Positions 29,996 through 38,808 of a DNA stretch of 64,000 nt are shown piece by piece. Source of the DNA: Anaerotruncus sp. G3(2012) (GTDB lineage: Bacteria; Bacillota; Clostridia; Oscillospirales; Ruminococcaceae); NCBI RefSeq assembly GCF_000403395.2, contig NZ_KE159668.1, forward strand, positions 1 to 64,000, written 5' to 3'. Made by a program: the position numbers and the translations under genes. The notes beneath the pieces were generated by a model. It was given only the letters and a program-made list of their open reading frames with translations, ran no database searches and was not told where the DNA came from. Numbering within the stretch: position 1 is the first letter of the stretch; each line of letters opens with the position of its first letter.

Positions 29996-30334
29996 TCAGG
30001 CATCTTCAAACATGGCCTCGAAATAAGGGGCGCCAACCACATAATCCACCGGCAGCGCGAAGGAAATCCCGCTGCCGCGGGTCTTCAGCCCGGTTTTTTT
30101 GGCGATCGCCTGCATGATCGGCTTTTTCTGTTTCTCGTCGGTGAGGATCAGGATGACCTCTTTTTCCGGTGTGATCGTGATCCCGAAAAATTTGGCGACC
30201 TCCTTCAGGCCGGTACCGCGTCCATTCAGAACGGTACCGCCGGTCGCGCCGCTGGCCCTCGCCGCTTCCATCGCGGATTCGCTGTGTCCGCGGTTGACAA
30301 TCGTAACGATCAATGCACATTTTCTATCGCTCAT
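29996..30334 (-). CDS. P-II-family regulatory protein (second copy)
   Basis: The 112-residue protein has the P-II-like ferredoxin-fold pattern: CALIVTIVNRGHSESAMEAARASGATGGTVL at the start, ITITPEKEVILILTD in the middle and FALPVDYVVG near the end. It lacks the clear uridylylation T-loop Tyr of GlnB. It overlaps the stop of the first P-II-like gene by 11 bases and follows the DUF1538 membrane protein. Control of that transporter-like protein is likely by analogy to AmtB/GlnK pairs. Confidence 0.8.
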   Translation of the reverse strand: MSDRKCALIVTIVNRGHSESAMEAARASGATGGTVLNGRGTGLKEVAKFFGITITPEKEVILILTDEKQKKPIMQAIAKKTGLKTRGSGISFALPVDYVVGAPYFEAMFEDA

Positions 30335-30698
30335 TCTTTAGCTCCCCCTCTTCGTGTCCCGCCAGAAAGCCCAGCGTCTGCGCCCCCCCTACACTCACGA
30401 TCGGGATTGAAAACGCGATCCCGCCGCCCGCACGTTCCATCGAAAATTCCTGCTTGAGTTTTTGCAGCAGCGGACGGGCGCGTACGGTCTCAATCCCGCC
30501 CAGAATGATGTCTTTTTCGGTCTCGCCCAGCCCGAGATAGTCGAGCAGGGAGGAGTCCGCCGTTCCATGCCCCAACAGGCAGAGGTCGAACCGAACCCCC
30601 TCGTCATGCATCCGCGCAGTCAGCCGCTTCCCTTTCCCACGGTCGACAATCGCGATGATCAGGGAGACCTTTTCCGGAGCGCGCTTGGTATTCTGCAT
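30324..30698 (-). CDS. P-II-family regulatory protein (first copy)
   Basis: The 124-residue protein (start MQNTKRAPEKV) has KVSLIIAIVDRGKGKRLTARMHDEGVRF, GLGETEKDIILGGIE and IAFSIPIVSVGGA, matching the other P-II-like protein strand for strand. The two differ in the central loop, so they probably read different signals or form mixed trimers. It starts 14 bases after the DUF1538 stop. Confidence 0.8.
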   Translation of the reverse strand: MQNTKRAPEKVSLIIAIVDRGKGKRLTARMHDEGVRFDLCLLGHGTADSSLLDYLGLGETEKDIILGGIETVRARPLLQKLKQEFSMERAGGGIAFSIPIVSVGGAQTLGFLAGHEEGELKNER

Positions 30699-30711
30699 CA
30701 AAATCCCCTCC

Positions 30712-32214
30712 TCAAAGCTCGATGATCTCGAGTTCTTCGTCCGCCATGGCAATAGGTGCGGCGAGTATGGTTTTCAGCTTAAAGACGGCGCCCAGCGACT
30801 GGATGGTCACCAGCGGCGTCATCGCCACCATGGCCACGATGCCGAACGCATCGCGCAGCATGTTGCCGCCGAGCGCTTCACACGCTCCCATCGCAAAGGG
30901 GAGCAGGAAGGTGGCGGTCATCGGGCCGGATGCAACACCGCCCGAGTCGAACGCGATTGCGGTGAAGATCTTCGGCACAACAAACGACAGTCCGAGCGCG
31001 ATCGCGTAGCCGCCCAGCAGGAAATACCAGATGCTTACCCCGGTCATGACCCGGACCATTGCCAGCCCCAGCGAGCAGGCAATGCCGATTGAAAGGGCGG
31101 CCATCATCGAATTCCGGGAGATGGCGCCGCCGGTGACCTCCTCGACCTGTTTGTTGAGGACATGGACGGCCGGTTCCGCCGCAACAACAAAGAATCCAAT
31201 CAGCATTGCGATCGGTATGATTACCCAGTTGTAGCTGAGCTGGGAAATCTTCGCGCCAAGCAGGTTTCCGACCGGCATGAACCCGACGTTGACGCCGGTG
31301 AGGAACAGCACCAGCCCGATATAAGTATAGACAAGGCCGACCGAAATTTTGATCATCTGGATTTTGGGCAGATGAAGTGCCGCAAGCTGAAAAACCAGAA
31401 AAAAGAGGACGATCGGCAGCAGTGCAATGAGTACTTCCTTGGCATAATGGGGCAGGGACTCCGCGAACAGGCGGAAGATGTCCCCCGCGTTTTCCACCGC
31501 AGCCGGGGCGGAAGAGGAGGCCGCACCGCCCTCTGCATTGAAAAACATGCCGAGGATCAGAACCGTGAGCACCGGCCCGATCGAACAGAGCGAGATCAGG
31601 CCAAAGCTGTCGTCATGGGAACCGGCGTCGCCGCGCACAGCTGCCACACCGAGCCCCAGTGCGAGGATGAACGGCACAGTGATCGGCCCGGTGGTGACGC
31701 CGCCCGAATCGAACGCGACTGCCAGGAAATCGGGCGAAGTAAACGCGGCGATCGCGAAGACGGCGAGATAAAGCCCGACCAGCATCAGCGAGAGGCTCAC
31801 CTGAAAGAGGATGCGCAGGAGTGCGAGCACCAGAAACACGCCGACGCCAAACGCGACCGCCAGAATCAGGGTCATGTTTGGGACCGACGGCACCTGCTGG
31901 GCAAGCACCTGGAGGTCCGGCTCGGCAATCGTGATCATCACGCCCATAATAAAAGCGATGCAGATCAGAAAGGTCAGCCGCCGGCTTTTGGTGAGCTGTG
32001 CGCCAACCCGCTCCCCCATCATCATCATCGACAGGTCAGCCCCCAGCGTGAAAAGCCCCATGCCAAGAATCAGCAAGGGAGTTCCCACCGCAAAGAGGAT
32101 GAGTGTCCCGAGCGGGAGCGGCGCGATCGTCAGGTGCAGGATCAGTACAACCACGCTGATCGGCAGCACCGAGGAGATCGACTCCTTGATTTTGAGCCAT
32201 AGGTTTTTGTTCAT
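30712..32214 (-). CDS. DUF1538 membrane protein, probable transporter
   Basis: About 500 residues and around twelve membrane segments arranged as an internal duplication. AVAFDSGGVTTGPITVPFILALGLG in the first half is repeated as AIAFDSGGVASGPMTATFLLPFAMG in the second, and AEPDLQVLAQQV corresponds to AEPAVHVLNKQV. This is typical of DUF1538. The two P-II-like genes downstream suggest that transport is gated by a nitrogen or nucleotide signal. Substrate unknown. An AAGGAGG site favours the second of two ATGs. Confidence 0.88.
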   Translation of the reverse strand: MNKNLWLKIKESISSVLPISVVVLILHLTIAPLPLGTLILFAVGTPLLILGMGLFTLGADLSMMMMGERVGAQLTKSRRLTFLICIAFIMGVMITIAEPDLQVLAQQVPSVPNMTLILAVAFGVGVFLVLALLRILFQVSLSLMLVGLYLAVFAIAAFTSPDFLAVAFDSGGVTTGPITVPFILALGLGVAAVRGDAGSHDDSFGLISLCSIGPVLTVLILGMFFNAEGGAASSSAPAAVENAGDIFRLFAESLPHYAKEVLIALLPIVLFFLVFQLAALHLPKIQMIKISVGLVYTYIGLVLFLTGVNVGFMPVGNLLGAKISQLSYNWVIIPIAMLIGFFVVAAEPAVHVLNKQVEEVTGGAISRNSMMAALSIGIACSLGLAMVRVMTGVSIWYFLLGGYAIALGLSFVVPKIFTAIAFDSGGVASGPMTATFLLPFAMGACEALGGNMLRDAFGIVAMVAMTPLVTIQSLGAVFKLKTILAAPIAMADEELEIIEL

Positions 32215-32254
32215 CATAGCCTCCTTCTATCAGAGATTTCGGATATATAAACTT

Positions 32255-32283
32255 AGTATACCAGAAAGAGGGAACAGAGGCAA
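32255..32283 (-). promoter_or_regulatory. Promoter of the DUF1538/P-II operon
   Basis: On the minus strand TTGCCT (32283-32278) and TATACT (32260-32255) are 17 bases apart, about 35 bases before the ribosome site. Confidence 0.75.
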
Positions 32284-32498
32284 TTGAAAAAAAGAAATCC
32301 AATTTTGTGAAAATTGCAGGATAAAACCTCCATTTTGCCGCAAAAAATGTCTGTTTAAAATCCAGAATTTTGCTATGCTGCACAGAATGACAGGTGCCGA
32401 TGCAAGCAGTCAAAAGAGACCGGTGCAGAATTTCCGCATTTTAAAGATTCCGGCCGCGCGATTACGGCACAAATTTCAAAGTTTGCCGTTTCAAGGGG

Positions 32499-32527
32499 TT
32501 GACAAACCGTAAAAAATGAGGTAATAT
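32499..32527 (+). promoter_or_regulatory. Promoter of tRNA-Arg
   Basis: TTGACA (32499-32504) and TAATAT (32522-32527) with a 17-base spacer lie 15 bases before the tRNA. Confidence 0.85.
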
Positions 32528-32542
32528 AGACAACAGTTTCCT

Positions 32543-32619
32543 GCGCTTGTAGCTCAGCTGGATAGAGTGACTGGCTACGAACCAGTAGGTCGGGGGTTCG
32601 AGTCCCTCCAAGCGCGCCA
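32543..32619 (+). tRNA. tRNA-Arg (ACG)
   Basis: Acceptor GCGCTTG/CAAGCGC, anticodon stem ACTGG/CCAGT around ACG, T-loop GTTCGAGTC and encoded CCA. It has its own promoter and terminator. It lies about 400 bases upstream of the injection-system locus, but no matching repeat of its 3' end was found further downstream. Confidence 0.95.
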
Positions 32620-32657
32620 ACCGGAGCAGACTTTTAATAGCCTGCTCCGGTTTTTTT
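32620..32657 (+). terminator. Terminator of tRNA-Arg
   Basis: ACCGGAGCAG pairs with CTGCTCCGGT and is followed by seven Ts, directly after the tRNA. Confidence 0.9.
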
Positions 32658-33010
32658 AACCGAAAGATGTGTTCCTGACAGCAGAGGCCCTGTTTTTTCG
32701 ACCGGGCTTCTGTTGTTTTGCTATTCCCTGAACCCACCAGTTTCATGCTGGTCTCCAGGCCGCGCCCCTCTGATCCGGTTCGGGTCAGAGGGGCATTTTT
32801 TCGTTTGACAGACCAATCGTTCTATCCTGTTGTTTCCATAAAATTGATCGTATTTTCATAGCACCTGTCATTTATTTACCTACATATATATAAGAAAAAC
32901 ATATATCGAGCAAAATTTTAAAATATTATGTTGACAAATGACGAAAAGTATGCTTAACTACTGATAGAATAGTAAAAATATTCAATAAACTATAAACTAG
33001 TCGTCTGGGC
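32658..33010. other. Intergenic region before the injection-system locus
   Basis: A second strong hairpin (GCCCCTCTGATCCG with its complement, about 32763-32795) ends in TTTTTT. The rest is very AT-rich and has no reading frame. TTGACA at 32931-32936 with TTAACT at 32954-32959 (17-base spacer) is the best promoter candidate for the vWA gene. Confidence 0.6.
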
Positions 33011-34825
33011 TTGAAAAATATTTTCCGTCTATCCCACAGACGGGAAACAGGGGTGAGGGATATCAGCAAAAGAATAATCGCCGCCGGTTTTCTTGCTGTT
33101 GTCCTGCTGTTGGGTACAGTTTTGCTGCCCGCAGCGGCGGCAGGTCCCGACAGCTCCCGCGAAGTGATATTTCTGCTGGATGCCAGCAATTCGATGAACC
33201 ATATTCAAAACAATATGGCAACCGACATGATCCGGGAGATGGCGTACAGCCTGCCTGCCGGCTATGATGTCGGGTTTGTCAGCTATGAGACAGACGTACA
33301 GAGCTTCATAGGCCCTCAGGCAGATCTGTCCGAATTTGACCATACTGTTTTGCAGACCAGATACACCGGATATTCCAATGCAGGTGCAGGTCTGGAAACC
33401 GCGCTTTCCCTCTTTTCGGAAACAGCGGAAGCAAAAGAGGTGGTGGTTTTTTCGGACGGAGAAATTGTCATGAGCCATACAGCGGCGACCGAGGAGGCTG
33501 TCGCAAAGTTTGACGCCATGGTCGGGCAGGCAGCCGGTCAGGGCATCACGATCCACACCATCCTGCTGAACACCCCCGCGGCAGAGGAAACGCTCAAAAT
33601 TCTGGACGCCTCCCGGAGAACCGGGGGGAGCGTCTACCATGCAAAAGGCCAGTCTGAGATTGAAGCGGCTGCGGAACAGCTTCTGTTTTCCGATCTCGGG
33701 GTCGGGCAGCTCTCTGTGGGTGCCGGCGGCGCCCGGGATGGGCGTCTGCACATCACCCTGCCGGACACAGATATGGAGTCCGCCAAAATCCTGCTCACCT
33801 CGGATCAGCCGCTGTCCAACATCACCACAGACGCAAGCGCTCAGGACATCCGTGTGGTTACCGGCCGCCATTTTGCGGTGGCAGAGTTGACCCGTCCGGC
33901 ACAGACTTCGGTAGGGCTCTCGTTTACCACAGCTTCTTCGGGGGAAATCCATGCCAGGCTGATTCCGGAATATCAGGTATGCCTACAGGTGGATGCGGCC
34001 TATCGGGAGAAGGAACTGACCGAGTCCCAGCCGGAACCTGCCGGAGCGATCGTCACCATCCATGCCGGAACCGAACGAAACCCGGAGGCCAGCCTGTTTG
34101 CGAGCGAACTGTTTCAAAATCAGGCGATCCCGCTCCGCGTCAACGGGAAGGATTATCGGGCAGCGGTCCGGGATGGCGCCATTCAGGTGGAGGTCCCCTA
34201 CAGCCCGGACGGCAACTATACCGTAGAAGCGGATTTTTCGGGGATTGCAGGGAATTTTTCAGGGCTGACGCCAGTCACTGCACATCAGGATAAACCGGCG
34301 ATGGCGCCGCCGCCCCCGGAACCCGAACCGGATTACCGCCCGCTGATCGCGGTGGTCGCCCTTCTGGGCGGCGTCCTGCTGCTGATCCTCCGCAGAGGAC
34401 GTCAGAAGGCGGGAGGCGCCGGGCTCCAGACCGAAGCATCGCCGGCTCCCCCCTCGGAAGAGTACCACTTTTCTGGGAAGCTGAACCTCTATATTGTCCG
34501 CGCGCCGGATGACCGGGATATTCCGCCGCAGGTGTTCCCGCTTTACCGCCAGTCCCGTAAAAGGGTCCGGCTCCACTACATCCTCTCCTCCTGCGGGATC
34601 GACTTCGGGGATGTGGGCGCCAGGGAAATCGACCTGCTGCCAGGCCCGGACCGTTCCCTGCTCTTTGAGAATAGCTCCGACTGCACAGTGCTCAAAAACC
34701 GGGACCTCATGATGAAGGGCCGCGTTTTTCCGGTGCATTTTGAGGAGAAGGTCTCCATTACCTTTACCGATGACAGCGAACTGATCCTGCAATACAAAAA
34801 CGTGCGGCCAAACGAGAAACGATAA
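33011..34825 (+). CDS. vWA-domain membrane protein, first gene of the injection locus
   Basis: Up to 604 residues. A signal/anchor segment (about 22-43) is followed by a von Willebrand A domain with the MIDAS motif FLLDASNSMN (D-x-S-x-S) and VVVFSDGEI. A beta-rich middle, a proline-rich spacer (PPPPEPEPDYRP) and a second TM (about 440-458) come next. The C-terminal cytoplasmic part (about 150 residues) has an FHA-like strand pattern. The first start is TTG 33011; GTG 33053 behind GGGAAACAGG is also good. It may anchor the machine to the membrane, since no TssJLM genes are seen. Confidence 0.8.
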   Translation: MKNIFRLSHRRETGVRDISKRIIAAGFLAVVLLLGTVLLPAAAAGPDSSREVIFLLDASNSMNHIQNNMATDMIREMAYSLPAGYDVGFVSYETDVQSFIGPQADLSEFDHTVLQTRYTGYSNAGAGLETALSLFSETAEAKEVVVFSDGEIVMSHTAATEEAVAKFDAMVGQAAGQGITIHTILLNTPAAEETLKILDASRRTGGSVYHAKGQSEIEAAAEQLLFSDLGVGQLSVGAGGARDGRLHITLPDTDMESAKILLTSDQPLSNITTDASAQDIRVVTGRHFAVAELTRPAQTSVGLSFTTASSGEIHARLIPEYQVCLQVDAAYREKELTESQPEPAGAIVTIHAGTERNPEASLFASELFQNQAIPLRVNGKDYRAAVRDGAIQVEVPYSPDGNYTVEADFSGIAGNFSGLTPVTAHQDKPAMAPPPPEPEPDYRPLIAVVALLGGVLLLILRRGRQKAGGAGLQTEASPAPPSEEYHFSGKLNLYIVRAPDDRDIPPQVFPLYRQSRKRVRLHYILSSCGIDFGDVGAREIDLLPGPDRSLLFENSSDCTVLKNRDLMMKGRVFPVHFEEKVSITFTDDSELILQYKNVRPNEKR

Positions 34826-34877
34826 AAAAGCGCAGCATTTCTAAGATTACATATGGCATCCTGCGACAAAGAAGGTG

Positions 34878-35347
34878 ATGAACAAATCGAAACTAGGGGA
34901 AATTCTCAATAAATCTTTTGTGATTAGTGGCGGACAAAGTAAGTACATTGAAGCAACAGCTAAAACAGCTTATTTTAAGGCAGGGGCCAAGGTAAATGGA
35001 AATACATTTGATAATGCCTCTGGAACAAAATTATTTAATAAATCTGGGGTTTAAATCTGGGGTTATATATCCTACATATACAAATTCTGACTGTGGTGTC
35101 ACAGTTCCAGAACCGTCTCTAAATTTGGAATAAGACAACGTCAATTAGCTGGACTAGTAGTGATCGTACGAAATATCTGAAATGGTTTGAACAAACTTAT
35201 CTAAACGGAAAAACCCAAAATTGGGATAACTGGCAAGTACATCATATGCGTCCAAGGGCATATGGAGGACAAAATAACTATAGCAATCTAATTCCTATGC
35301 CTGAGACAAAACATAGAGAGTTCACGTCTTGGTTTGCGGGCTACTGA
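34878..35347 (+). pseudogene. Broken HNH-type nuclease toxin fragment
   Basis: The reading starts MNKSKLGEILNKSF behind GAAGGTG and stops at 35052. A 13-base tandem duplication (35040-35052 repeated at 35053-35065) shifts the frame. Reading continues in the next frame (SGVIYPTYTNSDCGV), then needs a second shift near 35126-35131. The last frame gives WQVHHMRPRAYGGQNNYSNL, an HNH-type metal-binding motif of bacterial nuclease toxins, and ends FTSWFAGY. There is no delivery domain, so this looks like a displaced toxin tip. It is AT-rich unlike its neighbours and is followed by an intact SMI1-like gene. Confidence 0.75.
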
Positions 35348-35442
35348 TTTTCTTTTTAGGCAATCGCTCCAGGTTTAAAATAATATTTTTTCTATAAAAG
35401 TTGTCACGGACTCCCGTTATCGCTCACAAGAGGTGAATTAGC

Positions 35443-35958
35443 ATGGACATTAAAAGTCTAATGGCTTGTATAGATATATTAAATGGAAATCATGAAATTT
35501 TTTCAGATGGTGAGGTTTTGGGTCGTTGTTATAGAAAATATCCCGGAGCGGGTGCAGCAGAAATTGAGCGTATATCCCAAAAAAATCAGATCGTATTTGC
35601 GGAAGACCTGAAACGATTTTGGATGGAGTCAAATGGGCTGACCTTTCAGAGCTTCGGTGGTACCCGTTTTTTCTCTGTGGAGGAGGTATCGGACTGTCTT
35701 TCTGCCCTTGAGGGCCTGCTCGTAAAAGGGGTCTATCCGATCGCAATTTTTGATGACGACACCATTTTGATCGACGGAAACCGGCTTGGCAGCGGTCAAT
35801 ACCTGTTTTTCGGAGACATCTCCTGTCTTGAGCTCTTTTATCCTTTGGACTGTTCTTTTGGATTTTTCCTGGAACGGATGATCCAGCTTGCCGGGTGCAA
35901 ATACTGGGAGCCGGTTCCGGATGCCTATGTTAAGCCGGTTTCTTTTCTACAGGATTGA
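35443..35958 (+). CDS. SMI1/KNR4-family immunity protein
   Basis: The 171-residue protein has the SUKH pattern: IERISQKNQIVFAEDLKRFWMESNGLTF near the N-terminus, then FFSVEEVSDCLSALEG, AIFDDDTILIDGN and a C-terminal hydrophobic helix. SUKH proteins neutralise nuclease toxins. It lies 95 bases after the broken HNH toxin and is probably its cognate immunity gene, kept after the toxin decayed. GAGGTG precedes the ATG. Confidence 0.8.
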   Translation: MDIKSLMACIDILNGNHEIFSDGEVLGRCYRKYPGAGAAEIERISQKNQIVFAEDLKRFWMESNGLTFQSFGGTRFFSVEEVSDCLSALEGLLVKGVYPIAIFDDDTILIDGNRLGSGQYLFFGDISCLELFYPLDCSFGFFLERMIQLAGCKYWEPVPDAYVKPVSFLQD

Positions 35959-36063
35959 TTCTGCCGCCGACGGCCCATAAGCCGGCTGTGAAACAACCGT
36001 TATGTTCTGGTTCCTTCAGGAGATTGCGGTATTATATTTACTAAATGAGGACGTGAGGTTATT

Positions 36064-38247
36064 ATGGCCATCATCAACCAGACCAACCGGACCCTGCTGA
36101 TCGAGGAGATCAACCCGGAAAAGCTCGACCTGATTACCCTTGTAGGGGACGTAAAAGGGCTGGACAGCCTGAGCGACGAGGTAATCAAGGAGATCAATGA
36201 GCATCTGCTGGTGCACAGCTTTGACGAATTCCTCGAAAAGTTTGATCCGGTGGTCTACAACTTTTTTAATGCGAACAACCAGAAGGTGATGTACACCCTG
36301 AAAAAGCCGGAGACCATCCCGGCAGAGATGCTGACCGAAATCCATCTCAACCAGCAGAACGATTTCCTCAAGATGCTCATGACCCTGATCGAGACCAAGC
36401 GTGCGCAGGGCATCATCAATGTGGACTTCAAGTTCGAGAACCTGACCGATCTGATCTCCCCCAAAAAGGTGATGGATGACATCCGGCAGGAGCGCAAGGA
36501 GCTGCGGCATGTCTACAAGCAGTACGCCCAGCTTGAGGATGGGGACCCGCACAAGCTGGACATTGCGGATAAACTGAATGTCATGTTTGAGGAAGCGTCG
36601 GTGAACTATAACAATGTTATGGCCATGCTCCCGCTGGCGATCGAGGACATCAAGACCCGTCTGCTGCTCGGGGACGGCTCCCAGCAGCAGGACAATACGC
36701 CCCTTGCGCTTGGCGTGCTGAGCATGGGGGAAAACGGCGAACTCAAGGTGCTGGAAGCGCCCAAAGCCGAGACGACCGCCCTCGCAACGCTCGATGACAA
36801 CATCAACACCGGCCTCATCGCAGCGGTAGAGGAGGATTACGAAGCACTGAACGGGGACAGCAGCAGCACCTATGTCAAAGCGCTGGTATCCCGCACCTTC
36901 TGCCCGCTTCCCTCCACGATGGTTTCCACCATCGACGTGGCACAGGAGGTCGCCAACTACAACTCCTATCTGGAATTCTATAAGGCCGCGAAGGATGATT
37001 TCATCAAGACAGTCAAACCGCTGATCGAGAAAATCCTGGGGGTCTGGGCGTTCTTCGAGCAGACTCCGCGGAAAAAGGTCAAGGACATGCGCCCTTCGAT
37101 GCTGATTGCGAACACCAATAACGAGATGCTTGCCAAGACCACCAACATCGTCCGCCTGCAAACCTACCTCAACTCCACCAACGCCAAAAACGATTTCCAC
37201 AATACGGTCTGGTACTGCATCATCCCGTCGGTTTCCCTGAACCAGAATTCCAAGATGAAGCTCACCCGTGAGCGGTTTAAGGGGAACAAGGAGGTTGAAA
37301 AGACCGGGCTGGTCAGCATGGAGTCCCTCTCCCGCACCCTCCAGGTGCTCAACGACTACAAGGTGCAGTGCTTCTTCTGCTACGAAACGGGAGACAAGAC
37401 CACCTTCAACTATATGGCGACCGAAGGAATCGAAAAGTTCGAGGAGCGATGCGCGCCGCTGATCGGGAAGCCGTACAGCGAGATGGCGATTCCCTGTATC
37501 CCCAATTTTACCATCATCCCCAAGGACAAGTCCGGCGTGATCCTCGACAAGAAGATGCTGGTCACCGAAGACAATGTCGTTGAGCTGTCCAAAGAAAAAG
37601 AGGACATCATGAAGCTCTGGATCGACGGGGTTTACATCGGGGCGGCATTCATTGCGGCCGGCCTGGTTTCGGCCTACCAGTCGGCGGACTACCTCAAGGA
37701 GAAATTCCGCCGCAATGTCAATATGGAGCTGCCGGGGGTGCGGTTCGACATTGAGGCAGAGGACCACGCACTGCGGGTACATACGACGATGGCCAAGGAG
37801 ATCACCGGTTTTACCAACAGCATCAAGGCGGATATCAACCGCAAGAGCTTCGGGTTTGTGTTCAGCTCGGAAAACGCGCTGCTCGACGGGATTGAGGTCA
37901 CCAACATCATGGTTTACAAGGCCCGCAGCCTGCTGCTGGACGGTTCGGTCTACGAGCCAATTTACAAAACGCAGGTTACCACCTATATTGAACGGGTTCT
38001 GCGCCATGCCACCGGCGACTTCAAGCAGGACAACATCATCAGCTTCTTCTCAAACAACCCTGCCAGCCAGAAGAGCCAGTGGGTGAAAAATAAGGAGTAT
38101 ATCAACGCGATCCTTGGGCCTGGGGATGACGTTACCTTCTCGATCGACGAGGCCAACGGCATCTGTACGCTTGACATCACCTTCAACGGGAACGTCAGGA
38201 ATCTGGATGTGGAGATCAACCGCAGCACCGCATCGGAGCGCGCGTAA
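36064..38247 (+). CDS. Sheath-like protein of a contractile injection system (TssB-TssC-like fusion)
   Basis: The 727-residue protein is soluble and acidic. Residues about 1-75 resemble TssB/VipA: a short strand, LVGDVKGLDSL, then a HSFDEFLEKFDPVVYNFF segment like the conserved FDEVLAKMKP. Residues about 250-727 have the arrangement of TssC/VipB: MRPSMLIANTN, a helix LWIDGVYIGAAFIAAGLVSAYQSADYLKEKF, and a final beta handshake strand TLDITFNGNVRNLDVEI. The helical region between (about 90-220) may be an insertion. Position directly before two tube genes supports the sheath role. No homology search was run. Confidence 0.6.
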   Translation: MAIINQTNRTLLIEEINPEKLDLITLVGDVKGLDSLSDEVIKEINEHLLVHSFDEFLEKFDPVVYNFFNANNQKVMYTLKKPETIPAEMLTEIHLNQQNDFLKMLMTLIETKRAQGIINVDFKFENLTDLISPKKVMDDIRQERKELRHVYKQYAQLEDGDPHKLDIADKLNVMFEEASVNYNNVMAMLPLAIEDIKTRLLLGDGSQQQDNTPLALGVLSMGENGELKVLEAPKAETTALATLDDNINTGLIAAVEEDYEALNGDSSSTYVKALVSRTFCPLPSTMVSTIDVAQEVANYNSYLEFYKAAKDDFIKTVKPLIEKILGVWAFFEQTPRKKVKDMRPSMLIANTNNEMLAKTTNIVRLQTYLNSTNAKNDFHNTVWYCIIPSVSLNQNSKMKLTRERFKGNKEVEKTGLVSMESLSRTLQVLNDYKVQCFFCYETGDKTTFNYMATEGIEKFEERCAPLIGKPYSEMAIPCIPNFTIIPKDKSGVILDKKMLVTEDNVVELSKEKEDIMKLWIDGVYIGAAFIAAGLVSAYQSADYLKEKFRRNVNMELPGVRFDIEAEDHALRVHTTMAKEITGFTNSIKADINRKSFGFVFSSENALLDGIEVTNIMVYKARSLLLDGSVYEPIYKTQVTTYIERVLRHATGDFKQDNIISFFSNNPASQKSQWVKNKEYINAILGPGDDVTFSIDEANGICTLDITFNGNVRNLDVEINRSTASERA

Positions 38248-38291
38248 TGCCGGCATTCTGGTGGACAGAGGGTTCACCTTCAGGATCAGAC

Positions 38292-38321
38292 CACCTGGAG
38301 CCAGCCTGTTGTTTCCAGGTG
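38292..38321 (+). other. Hairpin between sheath and tube genes
   Basis: CACCTGGA pairs with TCCAGGTG around a 14-base loop, followed by a T-rich stretch. It may partly stop transcription or protect a processed mRNA end, which would let tube and sheath be made in different amounts. Confidence 0.4.
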
Positions 38322-38361
38322 CTTTGACGATATTATTATTTTTAGAAACGGAGGAAATCTT

Positions 38362-38790
38362 ATGGGTTTTAGACTGGAAGTAACCGGAGGAGACCCGATC
38401 AAGTTCGACGAGCGGGCGATTATCAACGCGGAATTCTCTTCGCTCTCCCCGCACGACAGCAACGCCCGCGCGACCGACTACGGCATGGAACTGAAGATCT
38501 GGGGCAAAATGCTCTTCTCGCTGGGCGGGCAGGAGTCGGACAGCACCCTGAATGTTTCCAAATGGTCGCGGCTGCCGTCTGAGGACGCGCTCTGCTACCG
38601 CAGCGCAAAGCTGGATGTCATCGCGGCAGGCAACGTGGTGCGCCAGTTTGAGCTTCCCCATGCGTTTGTGATGGACTACACCGAGGAGCTGGACGACGAG
38701 ACCGGCGTGGGCACCTTCTATCTGCACATGAAGCAGAAAAAGGATCAGACCCGGCAGGTCAAGCTGGAAGGCGGCTTCGCAGGCGAATAA
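38362..38790 (+). CDS. Hcp-like tube protein 1
   Basis: The 142-residue protein is all-beta with a short helix, as in Hcp or phage tail-tube subunits: RLEVTGGDPIKF, an EFSSLSPHDSNARATDYGMELKIWGKM segment, and a C-terminal VGTFYLHMKQKKDQTRQVKLEGGF. It matches the next protein in length, order of motifs and the shared GTF-L-KQKKD and V-EGG ending. It is expected to stack into the inner tube inside the sheath. GGAGGAAATCTT precedes the ATG. Confidence 0.7.
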   Translation: MGFRLEVTGGDPIKFDERAIINAEFSSLSPHDSNARATDYGMELKIWGKMLFSLGGQESDSTLNVSKWSRLPSEDALCYRSAKLDVIAAGNVVRQFELPHAFVMDYTEELDDETGVGTFYLHMKQKKDQTRQVKLEGGFAGE

Positions 38791-38808
38791 GAAAAGGAGG
38801 AATGGTGA

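Noticed and set aside
36016-38007. 663-residue open frame antisense to the sheath-like gene
   Set aside because: GC-rich codons on the true strand keep the antisense frame open; no ribosome site, and the plus-strand gene fits the operon.
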